Positions 17,612-27,564 are shown, counted from the stretch's first letter. The stretch: 64,000 nucleotides of DNA from Paenibacillus sp. FSL H8-0548 (GCF_038630985.1 NZ_CP152049.1:2127501-2191500); one strand, 5' to 3'. Translations and numbers: made by a program. Notes: generated by a model from the sequence alone, not told the origin.

Positions 17612-17680
17612 AACAATGGAGATCAGATGGCTTTAGATGAGCTGAAATGACGAGCTATAATGCGTGAGTGCAGGATAGGT

Positions 17681-17895
17681 CAGCTAGAGCACCCCAATCG
17701 CACGAAGTTACTGCAAAAGTGCAGGATAGCTTTCGCGCTGGGAGTAGGGGAAGTGAGGATTTGAGGAGCGGCATGGAGCGTGGGGAAAGTTGAGGGAAAA
17801 GACGATGTGTGTGTTAGTTTTGTGAAGTATAGGGGGGATGTACAAACATGCCTAGAACAAAGGCAGCGGCCGCACGAACTCTGCCCGTGACAGCC
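17681..17895. repeat. Duplicated intergenic block, copy B
   Basis: Diverged direct copy of 17299-17506. It carries an insertion-like GTGCAGGATAGC near 17719, which is half of the neighbouring palindrome family. Just downstream, CAGCCGTTTACGCTTGT also occurs at about 4307. Confidence 0.8.
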
Positions 17896-17955
17896 GTTTA
17901 CGCTTGTTTATTAGCGGATAAGTATCGTATGCAAATTTAATTGTAAAAATCATTT

Positions 17956-17984
17956 GAATATTTATGCAATACTGGAGCATACTA
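17956..17984 (+). promoter_or_regulatory. Sigma-G-type promoter of bofC
   Basis: GAATA (17956-17960), 17-bp spacer, CATACTA (17978-17984). Both boxes match the published Bacillus sigma-G consensus (-35 GHATR, -10 CATWHTA). Transcription would start near 17991, leaving a short leader before the Shine-Dalgarno site at 17997. In Bacillus subtilis bofC is forespore-expressed under sigma-G. Confidence 0.75.
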
Positions 17985-18013
17985 TCAAAAAATATAAAGA
18001 AGGGGTCTTCCCC

Positions 18014-18652
18014 ATGATGGTATTTAGTTTATGGAAAAAAATTAAAAAGCGACTTCGGAGAAATCGCCGTTCGATGTGGTCTTTAGGCGCTATCCTTCTT
18101 AGCCTGCTTTTGAGCTGGCTGTTGTTTGTTAATAGTGATGGGGTTATGGCAGCACCCATGCAAGCTGAGCAGCAAAGCAGCATCCTTGAAGCGCTAAAGC
18201 AGCAAGAGCAGCCTCTGTCTGTTAAGCTTCATCGTGTCTATATTTGCGGTGAAGAGGTTCGACTGCTGGGGCGCATGACGGGAAAGCAGGTTGTTGAGCT
18301 ACTGCACGCTCATTCAGATTGGAAAGCTGTATTGGACGAGGATAAGGGAACGGTCAATGCTCTGCAGCATATCGAGGATTTATCCGAACATTGCAAGGCT
18401 AATGCGTATATGAGTGTTGATAAAAAAGGAAATCTGGCCTTATTTGACGGTGTCCCAAAGAAGGAAAAGGTACTGCGAACATTTTTTCAGCTGGACGTCC
18501 GCTATATGGAAAGCAGCTTGCCGCAAGATAAGCTGAAGCAGCTTAGCAACGGGATACGAATAAGTGACATGGATGAGTACAACAGTGTGCTATCAACGTT
18601 CAGCGACTATGCAATTGAGCCAAATCAGAGGGCTATGAAGCCTGCTTATTAA
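18014..18652 (+). CDS. bofC: Forespore signalling regulator BofC
   Basis: 212 residues from ATG 18014, chosen because AAGAAGGGG (17997-18005) precedes it and the sigma-G promoter ends at 17984; a longer in-frame ATG at 17954 lies upstream of the promoter. A basic N terminus and hydrophobic segment (about 22-45) form a signal or anchor. The family signature follows: VYICGEEVRLLGRM, IEDLSEHCKANAYMSVD, then FFQLDVRYMESSLP. BofC is secreted into the intermembrane space and restrains SpoIVB, the protease that triggers SpoIVFB. Confidence 0.88.
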   Translation: MMVFSLWKKIKKRLRRNRRSMWSLGAILLSLLLSWLLFVNSDGVMAAPMQAEQQSSILEALKQQEQPLSVKLHRVYICGEEVRLLGRMTGKQVVELLHAHSDWKAVLDEDKGTVNALQHIEDLSEHCKANAYMSVDKKGNLALFDGVPKKEKVLRTFFQLDVRYMESSLPQDKLKQLSNGIRISDMDEYNSVLSTFSDYAIEPNQRAMKPAY

Positions 18653-18681
18653 GTTGAAATTCAACCAATAATTGAAATGCG

Positions 18682-18716
18682 AAAGAGACCGCAATGTTAA
18701 CTTGCGGTCTCTTTGT
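18682..18716. terminator. Terminator after bofC
   Basis: AAAGAGACCGCAA (18682-18694) and TTGCGGTCTCTTT (18702-18714) form a perfect 13-bp stem with short T and A tails. Confidence 0.85.
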
Positions 18717-18738
18717 CTATGCCTATCAGCTCAAATAT

Positions 18739-18752
18739 CAAACGCGCGTTCT
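18739..18752. promoter_or_regulatory. LexA (SOS) box-like operator before ruvC
   Basis: CAAACGCGCGTTCT matches 12 of 14 positions of the Bacillus LexA/DinR consensus CGAACRNRYGTTYC and overlaps the ruvC -35 element. ruvAB belongs to the SOS regulon in many bacteria, so repression by LexA is plausible. Confidence 0.55.
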
Positions 18753-18777
18753 CATTCGCGTTATCTTTTGCTATAAT
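18749..18777 (+). promoter_or_regulatory. Sigma-A promoter of ruvCAB
   Basis: TTCTCA (18749-18754), 17-bp spacer, consensus TATAAT (18772-18777). Confidence 0.65.
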
Positions 18778-18797
18778 GGATAAAGCAACTTTACGTA

Positions 18798-18840
18798 AAT
18801 GCTTACGAAGTAAGTTTTACTCTGTAAAACTTTTGAGGAG
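18798..18840 (+). promoter_or_regulatory. Leader hairpin joined to the ruvC Shine-Dalgarno site
   Basis: GCTTACGAAGTAAGTTTTAC is followed by TCTGTAAAACTTTTGAGGAG. The hairpin AGTTTTAC/GTAAAACT ends just before GAGGAG. The same pattern, with GAAGTAGGTTTTGC/GCAAAACC, occurs twice before the gene at 32047. Confidence 0.6.
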
Positions 18841-18848
18841 ATGGCCGC

Positions 18849-19349
18849 TTGCGCGTTCTTGGAATTGACCCTGGTTATGCAATTGTAGGATTCGGATTTA
18901 TAGATAAGATCGGCCATAAGCTTATACCCGTTCAATATGGAGCTATTCAGACGGAAGCACATACGGCACCAGAGCAGCGATTGCTTCAGGTGTACGAGTC
19001 TGCTTGCGCTTTAATGGATAAATATAAACCTGATACGGTTGGTGTGGAGAAGCTGTTTTTTAACCGGAACGTGACGACAGCCTTTGATGTAGCGCAAGCA
19101 AGAGGCGCGATTATATTAGCTGCGGTGCAGCGAGGCTTACCTATTGGAGAGTATACTCCGCTTCAGGTAAAGCAGGCGGTCGTAGGTTACGGCAAAGCAG
19201 AGAAAAAACAGGTGCAGGAAATGGTTAAAATGTTTCTAAAGCTCTCAGCTGTGCCGAAGCCGGATGACGTTGCCGATGCACTTGCGGTGGCGATTTGCCA
19301 TGCTCATTCTATTGTTTTGACCCAAAAAATTAATGAGGTGAAGCGTTAG
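18849..19349 (+). CDS. ruvC: Holliday junction endonuclease RuvC
   Basis: 166 residues. TTG start at 18849, eight bases after GAGGAG; an ATG at 18841 is out of frame. Acidic residues of the RNase H-like site are visible in VLGIDPGYAIVGFG, VGVEKLFFNRN and PDDVADALAVAICH. RuvC resolves junctions migrated by RuvAB. Its stop overlaps the ruvA GTG start (TAGTG). Confidence 0.96.
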   Translation: MRVLGIDPGYAIVGFGFIDKIGHKLIPVQYGAIQTEAHTAPEQRLLQVYESACALMDKYKPDTVGVEKLFFNRNVTTAFDVAQARGAIILAAVQRGLPIGEYTPLQVKQAVVGYGKAEKKQVQEMVKMFLKLSAVPKPDDVADALAVAICHAHSIVLTQKINEVKR

Positions 19350-19984
19350 TGATTGATTTTTTAAGAGGGAATGTCGTCCATCTGGAATCTGAATATATCG
19401 TTTTGGACGTAAGAGATACAGGCTATCGCGTATTTACACCTAATCCATATGCTTTTGCCAAGAAGGAAGAGCCAGTAACCGTATATATTCATCATAACGT
19501 CCGTGAGGACGCTATTTTATTGTTCGGCTTCGAGACGAGAGAGGAGCAGACCTTGTTTCGCAAGCTGCTGGAAGTATCTGGGATAGGACCTCGCGTCGCT
19601 TTGGGTATTTTGTCAGGGGGACGGCCAGATGCTGTAATCGCAGCGATCCAGCAAGAAAATATAGCGTTTCTCACGAAGCTGCCGGGTATCGGGAAGAAGA
19701 CGGCGCAGCGTATGATTTTGGATCTGAAGGATAAGCTGATCGGTGCTGGACTCGACGGAGGCTTGTTGACAGCGGCAGGCGTTGCGCTTGATCTTACGTC
19801 AAGCAGACACTCAGGACAGGGTGCTGGCACGGCATGGCAGGAAGCAAGAGAGGGTCTTGCTGCTCTTGGCTATACGGCTGCAGAGCTTGATAAAGCGTGG
19901 ATTGGACTACAGCATAGTGTGACGGCGGAGGAAACGGTGGATGCTTTGATGAAGCGGGCGCTGCAGCAGCTGTTTAAAGGCTGA
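19349..19984 (+). CDS. ruvA: Holliday junction DNA-binding protein RuvA
   Basis: 211 residues, GTG start overlapping the ruvC stop. OB-fold domain I (1-64, MIDFLRGNVVHLESEYIVLD) is followed by two helix-hairpin-helix motifs, VSGIGPRVALGIL and LPGIGKKTAQRMILDL, and a C-terminal RuvB-binding domain (about 160-211). RuvA tetramers hold the four-way junction for RuvB. Confidence 0.97.
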   Translation: MIDFLRGNVVHLESEYIVLDVRDTGYRVFTPNPYAFAKKEEPVTVYIHHNVREDAILLFGFETREEQTLFRKLLEVSGIGPRVALGILSGGRPDAVIAAIQQENIAFLTKLPGIGKKTAQRMILDLKDKLIGAGLDGGLLTAAGVALDLTSSRHSGQGAGTAWQEAREGLAALGYTAAELDKAWIGLQHSVTAEETVDALMKRALQQLFKG

Positions 19985-20003
19985 CGGAGGGAGATGAACG
20001 CAG

Positions 20004-21005
20004 ATGGATGATAGAATCATTTCCGCCAACCTAATGATGGATGACCAGGCGGTGGAGCTTAGCCTGCGTCCACGCTATCTGGCTGAATATATCGGACAAA
20101 CAACAGCCAAGGAAAACTTAAAGATTTATATTGAAGCGGCTAAGCTGCGGAAGGAAGCACTTGACCATGTGCTCCTGTATGGACCTCCCGGACTTGGAAA
20201 AACGACACTTTCGAATATTATTGCCAATGAGCTTGGCGTCCATCTTCGGACGACATCGGGTCCTGCAATTGAGAGGCCGGGCGATCTTGCTGCTTTGCTC
20301 ACGAATTTGCAGGAGGGCGATGTGCTCTTTATTGATGAAATACATCGTCTGCACCGGACGGTAGAAGAAGTTTTGTATCCAGCCATGGAGGACTTTGCGC
20401 TGGATATTATGATCGGTAAGGGCCCAAGCGCTCGTTCTGTCCGCTTGGATCTGCCGCCCTTCACGTTGATAGGCGCGACTACTCGTGCAGGTCTGTTGTC
20501 GGCTCCGCTGCGTGATCGATTCGGTGTCGTTAGTCGCTTGGAGTTTTATACCATCGACGAGCTTGCTTTTATCGTTGCTAGAACAGCAGAGATCCTCGAC
20601 GTCACTATTGTAGGCGAGGCTGCGACAGAGATCGCTATGCGCTCGCGAGGGACACCTCGTATTGCCAATCGTTTGCTTAAGCGCGTAAGGGACTTCGCCC
20701 AAGTTCGCGGCGATGGGGTCATAACGCATGATATCGCTCGTTCGGCACTTGAGCTGCTTCAAGTCGACCCTATGGGACTGGACAATATCGATTTCAAAAT
20801 GCTGCAAGCGATGATGACTACGTTTGCCGGCAGGCCTGTTGGTCTGGATACGATTGCGGCGACAATTGGTGAAGAGAGTCAAACCATTGAAGATGTATAT
20901 GAGCCATACTTAATGCAAATTGGCTTTTTACAGCGAACACCGCGCGGACGAATCGCTACCGAGAACGCTTATCGGCATTTGGGTATTCCGATTCCGGGGA
21001 GGTAG
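20004..21005 (+). CDS. ruvB: Holliday junction branch-migration ATPase RuvB
   Basis: 333 residues. Walker [12 protein letters not shown] near residue 60, Walker [11 protein letters not shown] near 112, sensor region [18 protein letters not shown] near 158, and a winged-helix C terminus with [12 protein letters not shown]. It is the AAA+ motor that drives branch migration with RuvA. Last of the ruvCAB set, 19 bp after ruvA. Confidence 0.98.
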   Translation: MDDRIISANLMMDDQAVELSLRPRYLAEYIGQTTAKENLKIYIEAAKLRKEALDHVLLYGPPGLGKTTLSNIIANELGVHLRTTSGPAIERPGDLAALLTNLQEGDVLFIDEIHRLHRTVEEVLYPAMEDFALDIMIGKGPSARSVRLDLPPFTLIGATTRAGLLSAPLRDRFGVVSRLEFYTIDELAFIVARTAEILDVTIVGEAATEIAMRSRGTPRIANRLLKRVRDFAQVRGDGVITHDIARSALELLQVDPMGLDNIDFKMLQAMMTTFAGRPVGLDTIAATIGEESQTIEDVYEPYLMQIGFLQRTPRGRIATENAYRHLGIPIPGR

Positions 21006-21008
21006 TTC

Positions 21009-21479
21009 ATGATGGATGCAGCGATGAAGGGATCAGCGGAGCGGCTCTATGTAATCTACGATGGACACTGCAATCTATGTTTAGCCTCGGTAGCTAGGCT
21101 GAAGGAGATGAATTCAAAGGCGGATTTGCAGTTTGTGCAAATTCAGCAATTGGAGGCAGTGGGGGAAGCGAAGCAGCTTGTACCGCATCTAGGTCCGCTT
21201 AAGTTTTCAGAGCTCTATGAGAAAATGCATGTGGCAGACGAGAGCGGACAGCTCTTTGCAGGTGCAGACGGCGTTGTCCGCGTCCTGAGAACGGTGAAAG
21301 GACTGCGCTGGCTAGCTGCTTTTTATCGAATACCTGGAATGAAGCCCACCGCTGATCGAATATATCGATATGTAGCGAATCGAAGATACGATTGGTTTGG
21401 CAAAGCGGATCAAAGCTGCTCATTGAATGGCTGCGAGTTGCCGCAAAGCAGAGGGGAGAATAACAAGCATGGCAATTAA
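21009..21479 (+). CDS. DCC family (DUF393) thiol-disulfide oxidoreductase-like protein
   Basis: 156 residues. YVIYDGHCNLCLASVARLKE near the N terminus carries the CxxC motif (HCNLC) of the DUF393/DCC family, whose members are thought to be thioredoxin-like but mostly lack assigned substrates. No signal peptide, so probably cytosolic. It follows ruvB by 3 bp and overlaps the start of the SpoIID-like gene by 11 bp, so it is probably co-transcribed. Confidence 0.82.
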   Translation: MMDAAMKGSAERLYVIYDGHCNLCLASVARLKEMNSKADLQFVQIQQLEAVGEAKQLVPHLGPLKFSELYEKMHVADESGQLFAGADGVVRVLRTVKGLRWLAAFYRIPGMKPTADRIYRYVANRRYDWFGKADQSCSLNGCELPQSRGENNKHGN

Positions 21480-23586
21480 AATTTCAATCAAGCGGTACAT
21501 GATTCTAGCAACGGCAATTCTGCTGCTCGCTTCTGTGTGGACAGGCTCTCCATCACAGGCGGCTGTACCTAAGCTTGATAACATTAGAGTTGCTTTATTT
21601 ATGCAATTGCCTGGGAAATATGAGGAGACTACTGCTGTAGCTACCTTCTCTTCAGCCACTGGCATGAGTATTGGAGAACGACAGCCTTCAGGCATCAATA
21701 ATTGGTTTAACGTTGAAGGAGCTGCATCCGCACGTTTTGCATTGGACAGCTATAAGGTTAAACTATTTGAATCCTCTAATTTCACTACAGCAGCGGCTGT
21801 GTACAACAGGCTGAAAGCATTGAAGGGGACAGCATTTCTAACCTCGATCTCCAAGAGTGGAGCTATAATCTATCAGGTTACAGAAGGTACATATAAAACA
21901 GCAGCAGAAGCAACTGCCGCACAAACCAAGTGGAACGGCGACAGTGAGCTTACTAAGCTTATCGGCAGCTTCAAGGCCGTACTTCAAGGACCCCATTATT
22001 TGGAGACTGGCCCACTCCCCAGTAAGGATGCCGCAATCGCAGCAGCAAGCGGGTATGGAGCTATAGGGCTGGATGCTTATGTGGCGGTTCGATCTGGGCA
22101 AGGCGGAGCCGGCAGCTATTCGGTTATGGTAGGAGCGACAGCAACAGAAGCTGAGCTTCAGATTGTGAAGGCAGCAGCTGCCAAAGCAGGAGGCGGCAGC
22201 TTAATAGAAGCAAATGCACAAGCCGCTTATTTATTAATAAGAAACGATCATTCGGTAAGCGTGAAAGCTGAAAGCAGCTCAGAGCTTTATTTGTATGCTG
22301 GCGGCGATGCCAAAATAACGGTTTCCGCAGCAGGTGCTGAGCCGATCAAGCTAACAGAGCGAAGCAATCGCAGCTACCGCGGACTGTTTGAACTGAGTGC
22401 ACTTAATGGACGTATGGCTGTTATTAACGAGCTTCCTTTTGAACAATATCTTTATTCTGTTGTTGGAATAGAGATGTACGCATCTTGGCCGGCAGAAGCT
22501 TTGAAGGCTCAAGCCGTTGCCGCACGCTCTTATGCGTTGAATAAAGGCTTCGGTTATCAAATTGCCCATGTTGTAGACACGACGTTAAGTCAAGCCTATT
22601 ATGGGGTAGGCTCAGAGTATCCTTCGACAATAGCGGCTGTTGATGCAACTGCTGGAGAAGTCGCTTTATACAATGGGAAAGTAATCGAAGCGTTATTTTC
22701 GGCAAGTAGTGGAGGTATGACAGCTGACGCTGTGGAAATATGGAAAAATTCGATTCCGTACTTGCAGGCTGTGAAGAGCCCTGATATTTCTTCGGAGACT
22801 GGACTGCGCAGTTGGTACCGCGTAGTTCTTCCAAGCGGGGCAATTGGCTATATTCGTGAGGATTCCCTCGATGAGACGGGAGAAACGACAGCGGCTGGAA
22901 GTCGTATTATGCGAGTAAACGCGAATGGCACTAAGGTGCGCAAGCAACCGCAAATTCAAGATACAATCCCTATGATTGCGACAGCAGACAATGGCTTGCA
23001 GGTTGTTGTACTGGAGAAAACCATTGAATCCAATGCTATGACTTGGACAAGAGGACCCTATACAGCACAGGAAATGCTGAATGTTATTAACGCTAAAGCA
23101 AAGACGAAAATTACAGCGCCTCTGAAGTCGTTAGAGGTTAGTCAGCGCGGTGCTTCAGGCCGGGCTACGGAAATTTTGGCAAACGGACAACTAGTATCCG
23201 TAAGCGCACCAGATTCGTTTCGCGGCACGTTAGGTGTAGACGGCTCGCTGCCAAGCACCTTGTTCCAAATTGACGAGACAGCTAAGGTCACTGTACTTGG
23301 AGCTGGATCGGCAACGCGCTCCAAACCAGCAGACAGTTCTCCTATATACACCATTGGTGCGGGAGGCAAAGTATCTGAGGCTGCCAACACAAATCTGTTT
23401 ATATTGGATGGAAATAACCAAGTACGAGCTGCAACGAAGGAGCCAACCTTCCGTTTTGTAGGCTCAGGAAATGGGCATGGTGTAGGTTTATCTCAATATG
23501 GAGCCTTGAGCCTAGCTCAGCAGGGGTATGACTATCAATATATTTTGAAATACTACTACAAAGATGTAATCATCGCTAAGGAATGA
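21469..23586 (+). CDS. SpoIID/LytB domain protein
   Basis: 705 residues from ATG 21469, behind GAGGGGAG. A signal peptide (about 1-31, ending SPSQAAVP) is followed by two SPOR-like stretches (about 60-130 and 175-250, LKALKGTAFLTSIS). The SpoIID/LytB core (about 300-450) carries INELPFEQYLYSVVGIEM and WPAEALKAQAVAARSYALN. An inserted region (about 455-530) resembles SH3 repeats, and the core resumes with GSGNGHGVGLSQYGALSLAQ. SpoIID proteins are lytic transglycosylases acting in engulfment. At twice the usual SpoIID length, it may be LytB-like rather than the SpoIID orthologue. Confidence 0.85.
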   Translation: MAIKISIKRYMILATAILLLASVWTGSPSQAAVPKLDNIRVALFMQLPGKYEETTAVATFSSATGMSIGERQPSGINNWFNVEGAASARFALDSYKVKLFESSNFTTAAAVYNRLKALKGTAFLTSISKSGAIIYQVTEGTYKTAAEATAAQTKWNGDSELTKLIGSFKAVLQGPHYLETGPLPSKDAAIAAASGYGAIGLDAYVAVRSGQGGAGSYSVMVGATATEAELQIVKAAAAKAGGGSLIEANAQAAYLLIRNDHSVSVKAESSSELYLYAGGDAKITVSAAGAEPIKLTERSNRSYRGLFELSALNGRMAVINELPFEQYLYSVVGIEMYASWPAEALKAQAVAARSYALNKGFGYQIAHVVDTTLSQAYYGVGSEYPSTIAAVDATAGEVALYNGKVIEALFSASSGGMTADAVEIWKNSIPYLQAVKSPDISSETGLRSWYRVVLPSGAIGYIREDSLDETGETTAAGSRIMRVNANGTKVRKQPQIQDTIPMIATADNGLQVVVLEKTIESNAMTWTRGPYTAQEMLNVINAKAKTKITAPLKSLEVSQRGASGRATEILANGQLVSVSAPDSFRGTLGVDGSLPSTLFQIDETAKVTVLGAGSATRSKPADSSPIYTIGAGGKVSEAANTNLFILDGNNQVRAATKEPTFRFVGSGNGHGVGLSQYGALSLAQQGYDYQYILKYYYKDVIIAKE

Positions 23587-23596
23587 TTGAAACGAT

Positions 23597-24643
23597 ATGA
23601 ATGTAGAATGGTTTGATTTCGAATTGCCGGAGCGCTTAATTGCGCAAACACCGCTGCTGGACAGAACGGCTTCTAGACTGCTTGCACTTAATAAGCATTC
23701 AGGAGAGATCACACATAATAAATTTACGGATTTGGAGCAGTATGTTCAATCCGGAGATGTGCTTGTTTTAAATGATACGAGAGTCATCCCTGCAAGACTT
23801 ACAGGTGTGAAAAGTGATACTGGAGCTAAGATCGAGCTGCTGCTTTTGAAACAGCTCGAGGGAGATCGCTGGGAAGCGCTTGGCAAGCCGGCTAAACGGT
23901 TAAAGACGGGAACTGAGCTATCATTTGGTGATGATGGAAACGGCAATCCGCTCCTGCGCGCAGTTATTGAGCAGGAGGGCGAGATGGGTGGACGGACCAT
24001 CCGGTTTAAATATGAGGGGATTTTTCAGGAGCTGCTTGACCGCCTTGGAGAGATGCCTTTGCCTCCTTATATTAAGGAGAGGCTGGAAGAGCGAGAGCGG
24101 TACCAGACCGTCTATTCCAAGCATGCAGGCTCAGCAGCAGCACCGACAGCAGGCTTACATTTTACCGATGCTTTTCTGGAGAAGCTTGAAGCAAAGGGTG
24201 TAAAGCTTGCTTATGTTACGCTGCATGTAGGACTCGGCACATTCCGCCCCATGTCTGTAGAGCTGGTCGAGGAGCATGAAATGCATGCCGAGTATTACGA
24301 GCTGAATGAGCAAAATGCAACGATAATTAATGAAGCCAAACAGCGAGGCGCACGTATTATTGCTGTAGGTACGACTTCTTCACGAACGCTTGAGACGGTG
24401 GCCGATCGTTTTGAAGGTGGAGCAATTGAGGCTTGCAGCGGCTGGACATCGATTTTTATTTTTCCAGGCTATGAGTTTAAGCTTGTCAATGCACTGCTCA
24501 CCAACTTTCATCTACCAAAATCTACACTGGTTATGCTGGTAAGCGCACTGGCTGGCCGTGATGCTGTTATGCGAGCTTATGAAGAAGCGATTACTCAGGA
24601 TTATCGGTTTTTCAGCTTTGGCGATGCAATGTTTATTTACTAA
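23597..24643 (+). CDS. queA: S-adenosylmethionine:tRNA ribosyltransferase-isomerase QueA
   Basis: 348 residues, the normal length. It starts [19 protein letters not shown] and includes [30 protein letters not shown] and [10 protein letters not shown]. QueA transfers the ribosyl part of SAM to preQ1 in tRNA, forming epoxyqueuosine. It is 22 bp before tgt, its pathway partner. Confidence 0.97.
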   Translation: MNVEWFDFELPERLIAQTPLLDRTASRLLALNKHSGEITHNKFTDLEQYVQSGDVLVLNDTRVIPARLTGVKSDTGAKIELLLLKQLEGDRWEALGKPAKRLKTGTELSFGDDGNGNPLLRAVIEQEGEMGGRTIRFKYEGIFQELLDRLGEMPLPPYIKERLEERERYQTVYSKHAGSAAAPTAGLHFTDAFLEKLEAKGVKLAYVTLHVGLGTFRPMSVELVEEHEMHAEYYELNEQNATIINEAKQRGARIIAVGTTSSRTLETVADRFEGGAIEACSGWTSIFIFPGYEFKLVNALLTNFHLPKSTLVMLVSALAGRDAVMRAYEEAITQDYRFFSFGDAMFIY

Positions 24644-24662
24644 ATAGGAATAGGAAGCGTGA

Positions 24663-25799
<1,137 letters not shown>

Positions 25800-25813
25800 G
25801 AGGGGGGATTTCG

Positions 25814-26128
25814 ATGTTGCAAGCAGCAGAAGCTGGATCAACTAATATTTTAAGTATGATTTGGCCGTTTGTACTTATGTTCGCGGTGTTTTATTTCTTA
25901 CTTATTCGTCCGCAGCAGAAGAAACAAAAGCAACGTACTTCAATGCTTGGCCAATTGAAAAAAGGCGACAAAATTTCAACAGTTGGTGGATTGCATGGTA
26001 CAGTCGTTGAGCTTAGTGATGACACTGTTGTACTTCGTGTAAACGATACAACAAAAATGACATTTGAGCGCAGCGCAATTAATAACATCATTAACTCTGC
26101 ACCAGCAGTAGTTGATTTAGAGAAATAA
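25814..26128 (+). CDS. yajC: Preprotein translocase accessory subunit YajC
   Basis: 104 residues from ATG 25814, which has GAGAGGGGGG upstream; an in-frame TTG at 25796 lacks a site. One N-terminal membrane span (about 12-32, SMIWPFVLMFAVFYFLLIRP) is followed by QQKKQKQRTSMLGQLKKGD and a small beta domain. YajC associates with SecDF. The secD and secF genes lie 3.7 kb downstream, separated by unrelated genes. Confidence 0.93.
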   Translation: MLQAAEAGSTNILSMIWPFVLMFAVFYFLLIRPQQKKQKQRTSMLGQLKKGDKISTVGGLHGTVVELSDDTVVLRVNDTTKMTFERSAINNIINSAPAVVDLEK

Positions 26129-26130
26129 AC

Positions 26131-26174
26131 AAAAAGAAACGGCTGACATGCCTGCATGTCAGCCGTTTCTTTGT
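26131..26174. terminator. Bidirectional terminator between yajC and the reverse gene
   Basis: AAAGAAACGGCTGACATG (26133-26150) and its exact complement at 26155-26172 make an 18-bp stem with a CCTG loop, flanked by A and T tracts on both sides. It serves two convergent genes. Confidence 0.93.
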
Positions 26175-26186
26175 CTAGTCTGGTTA

Positions 26187-26579
26187 TTATCTTCTCATGT
26201 TAACCCCGATCATTCCACCAAAAGCGCCAGCGAGAAGAGCAGCGCCAAGCAATACAGCACTATGCATTGAAATAGAAGCATCAGACGCGAGAAAGCTGAT
26301 GATAATGACAATTACAGCGTACAATAATCCAAGCATCGCTCCGTTATACCAGCCTTTTTTCTCCGAACGGCGGCCTGTAGTAAAACCGCCGGCAAGCGAA
26401 GCACAGCCGTGAACAATCAGCGCAGTTGATGGCAAGCTGCTTTCCTTCATACCAGTAAAGTGTAAAAGAAGTGAGAGCAGCAAGGCGCCTGCCGCTAGCC
26501 AAATAATTGAAAAGATTACACCGGCAAGCAATGGTGAAGCGATTAAAGGCGGTTTAGGAGCTTGTTTAACGGAACTCAT
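26187..26579 (-). CDS. TIGR04086-family membrane protein
   Basis: 130 residues from ATG 26579 (MSSVKQAPKPPL), chosen for the GGGGGGA site just upstream; a longer in-frame start has none. Four hydrophobic segments (about 13-37, 48-68, 78-98 and 103-125) and a GGFTTGRRSEKKGWYNG loop match this family of small four-span proteins of spore formers, of unknown function. It is convergent with yajC. Confidence 0.8.
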   Translation of the reverse strand: MSSVKQAPKPPLIASPLLAGVIFSIIWLAAGALLLSLLLHFTGMKESSLPSTALIVHGCASLAGGFTTGRRSEKKGWYNGAMLGLLYAVIVIIISFLASDASISMHSAVLLGAALLAGAFGGMIGVNMRR

Positions 26580-26805
26580 CAAAATCCCCCCAGCAAGGTA
26601 CTTATTACTTATCCATATGGTCAAGCTAGGCTGATTAGTACAACTATAGGTGTAGAAGTATATTATTATTGAAGTTTGCTGTGCTATTGCCATATATTCG
26701 TGTAAGGCAGTTAAGTATGATGTCATTAGCGGTAGGTCAGAATAGCTGTACGGACAAACGAGTCTGACATCAGCTCGTATGATAAAGTCGAGGAGGCGGT
26801 TTCCT

Positions 26806-27564
26806 TTGGAATTTTGGAGCCTGTTGATCCGGACAGTGGTTATTTATTTTGTCGTGTTTCTGATCATGCGCTTTATGGGGAAACGAGAAATCGGAAAGTT
26901 ATCTGTGTTTGATCTCGTGATATCGGTTATGATCGCTGAAATTGCGGTCATTGTCATTGAGGATATGGAACGATCGATGTGGAGTGGAATTTTGCCAATG
27001 ATCATTTTACTGCTTATTCAGGTGGGCAGCGCTTTTATGACGATGAAAAGCAGAAGACTGAGACTGTTGTTTGATGGCAAACCCAGCGTAATCATTGACA
27101 AAGGAAAGCTGAATAGCGACGTTATGCGCAAGCAGCGCTACAATCTGGATGATTTAATGCTCCAATTAAGGGAAAATAAAATAAGTGCTGTGTCCGATGT
27201 TGAGTTTGCCATTCTTGAGACAAGCGGAAAGCTTTCTGTCATACCGAAAGAAGGCTCTGTTACCGCTGACGACATACTGGATAAAGGACAAGACAGTGAA
27301 GAATCAAAGAACCATAAAAATTTGAAAACGTACAATCAAACCAAAGTTATTCCTCCAAAATACCGATTTGAAATTTTGCCTGTTCCGTTGATTATGGATG
27401 GGAAGGTGCAGGATGAAAATTTAGCGAAGCTGGAGAAGACGAGATTTTGGCTTAAAAATGTGCTTCAGGAAAAAGGAGTCACCGATTTCAAGGACGTTTT
27501 CTTTTGCACGATTGACCATAAAGGAAAGCTGTTTGTTGATATATTTTCCAAAAAACCACGATAA
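26806..27564 (+). CDS. DUF421 membrane protein (YetF/YrbG-like)
   Basis: 252 residues from TTG 26806, nine bases after GAGGAGG (26790-26796); an upstream in-frame ATG (26779) precedes the site. Three N-terminal spans carry RFMGKREIGKLSVFDLVISV, the DUF421 signature. The cytosolic C-terminal part includes RYNLDDLMLQLRENKISAVSDVEFA. Members are implicated in spore membrane or germination traits in some Bacilli, but no reaction is known. Confidence 0.85.
   Translation: MEFWSLLIRTVVIYFVVFLIMRFMGKREIGKLSVFDLVISVMIAEIAVIVIEDMERSMWSGILPMIILLLIQVGSAFMTMKSRRLRLLFDGKPSVIIDKGKLNSDVMRKQRYNLDDLMLQLRENKISAVSDVEFAILETSGKLSVIPKEGSVTADDILDKGQDSEESKNHKNLKTYNQTKVIPPKYRFEILPVPLIMDGKVQDENLAKLEKTRFWLKNVLQEKGVTDFKDVFFCTIDHKGKLFVDIFSKKPR

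Larger units (their letters stand above)
16816..17955. other. Non-coding repeat-rich region between safA and bofC
   Basis: About 1.1 kb with no credible gene on either strand. It contains four TAACGGAA-type repeats (16893-17077), a tRNA-like 5' half (17287-17314), and a block present twice (17299-17506 and 17681-17895). Two palindromes of the CTATCCTGCA family lie near 17529-17559 and 17578-17611. The sigma-G promoter of bofC lies at its end. Confidence 0.75.

Noticed and set aside
17850..17940. Possible small peptide MPRTKAAAARTLP in repeat copy B
   Set aside because: Copy A has TTG instead of ATG and stops early; the frame diverges between copies, so selection on a peptide is unlikely.
21427..21468. 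Upstream in-frame start for the SpoIID-like gene
   Set aside because: It would place 14 non-hydrophobic residues before the signal peptide; ATG 21469 has the GAGGGGAG site.
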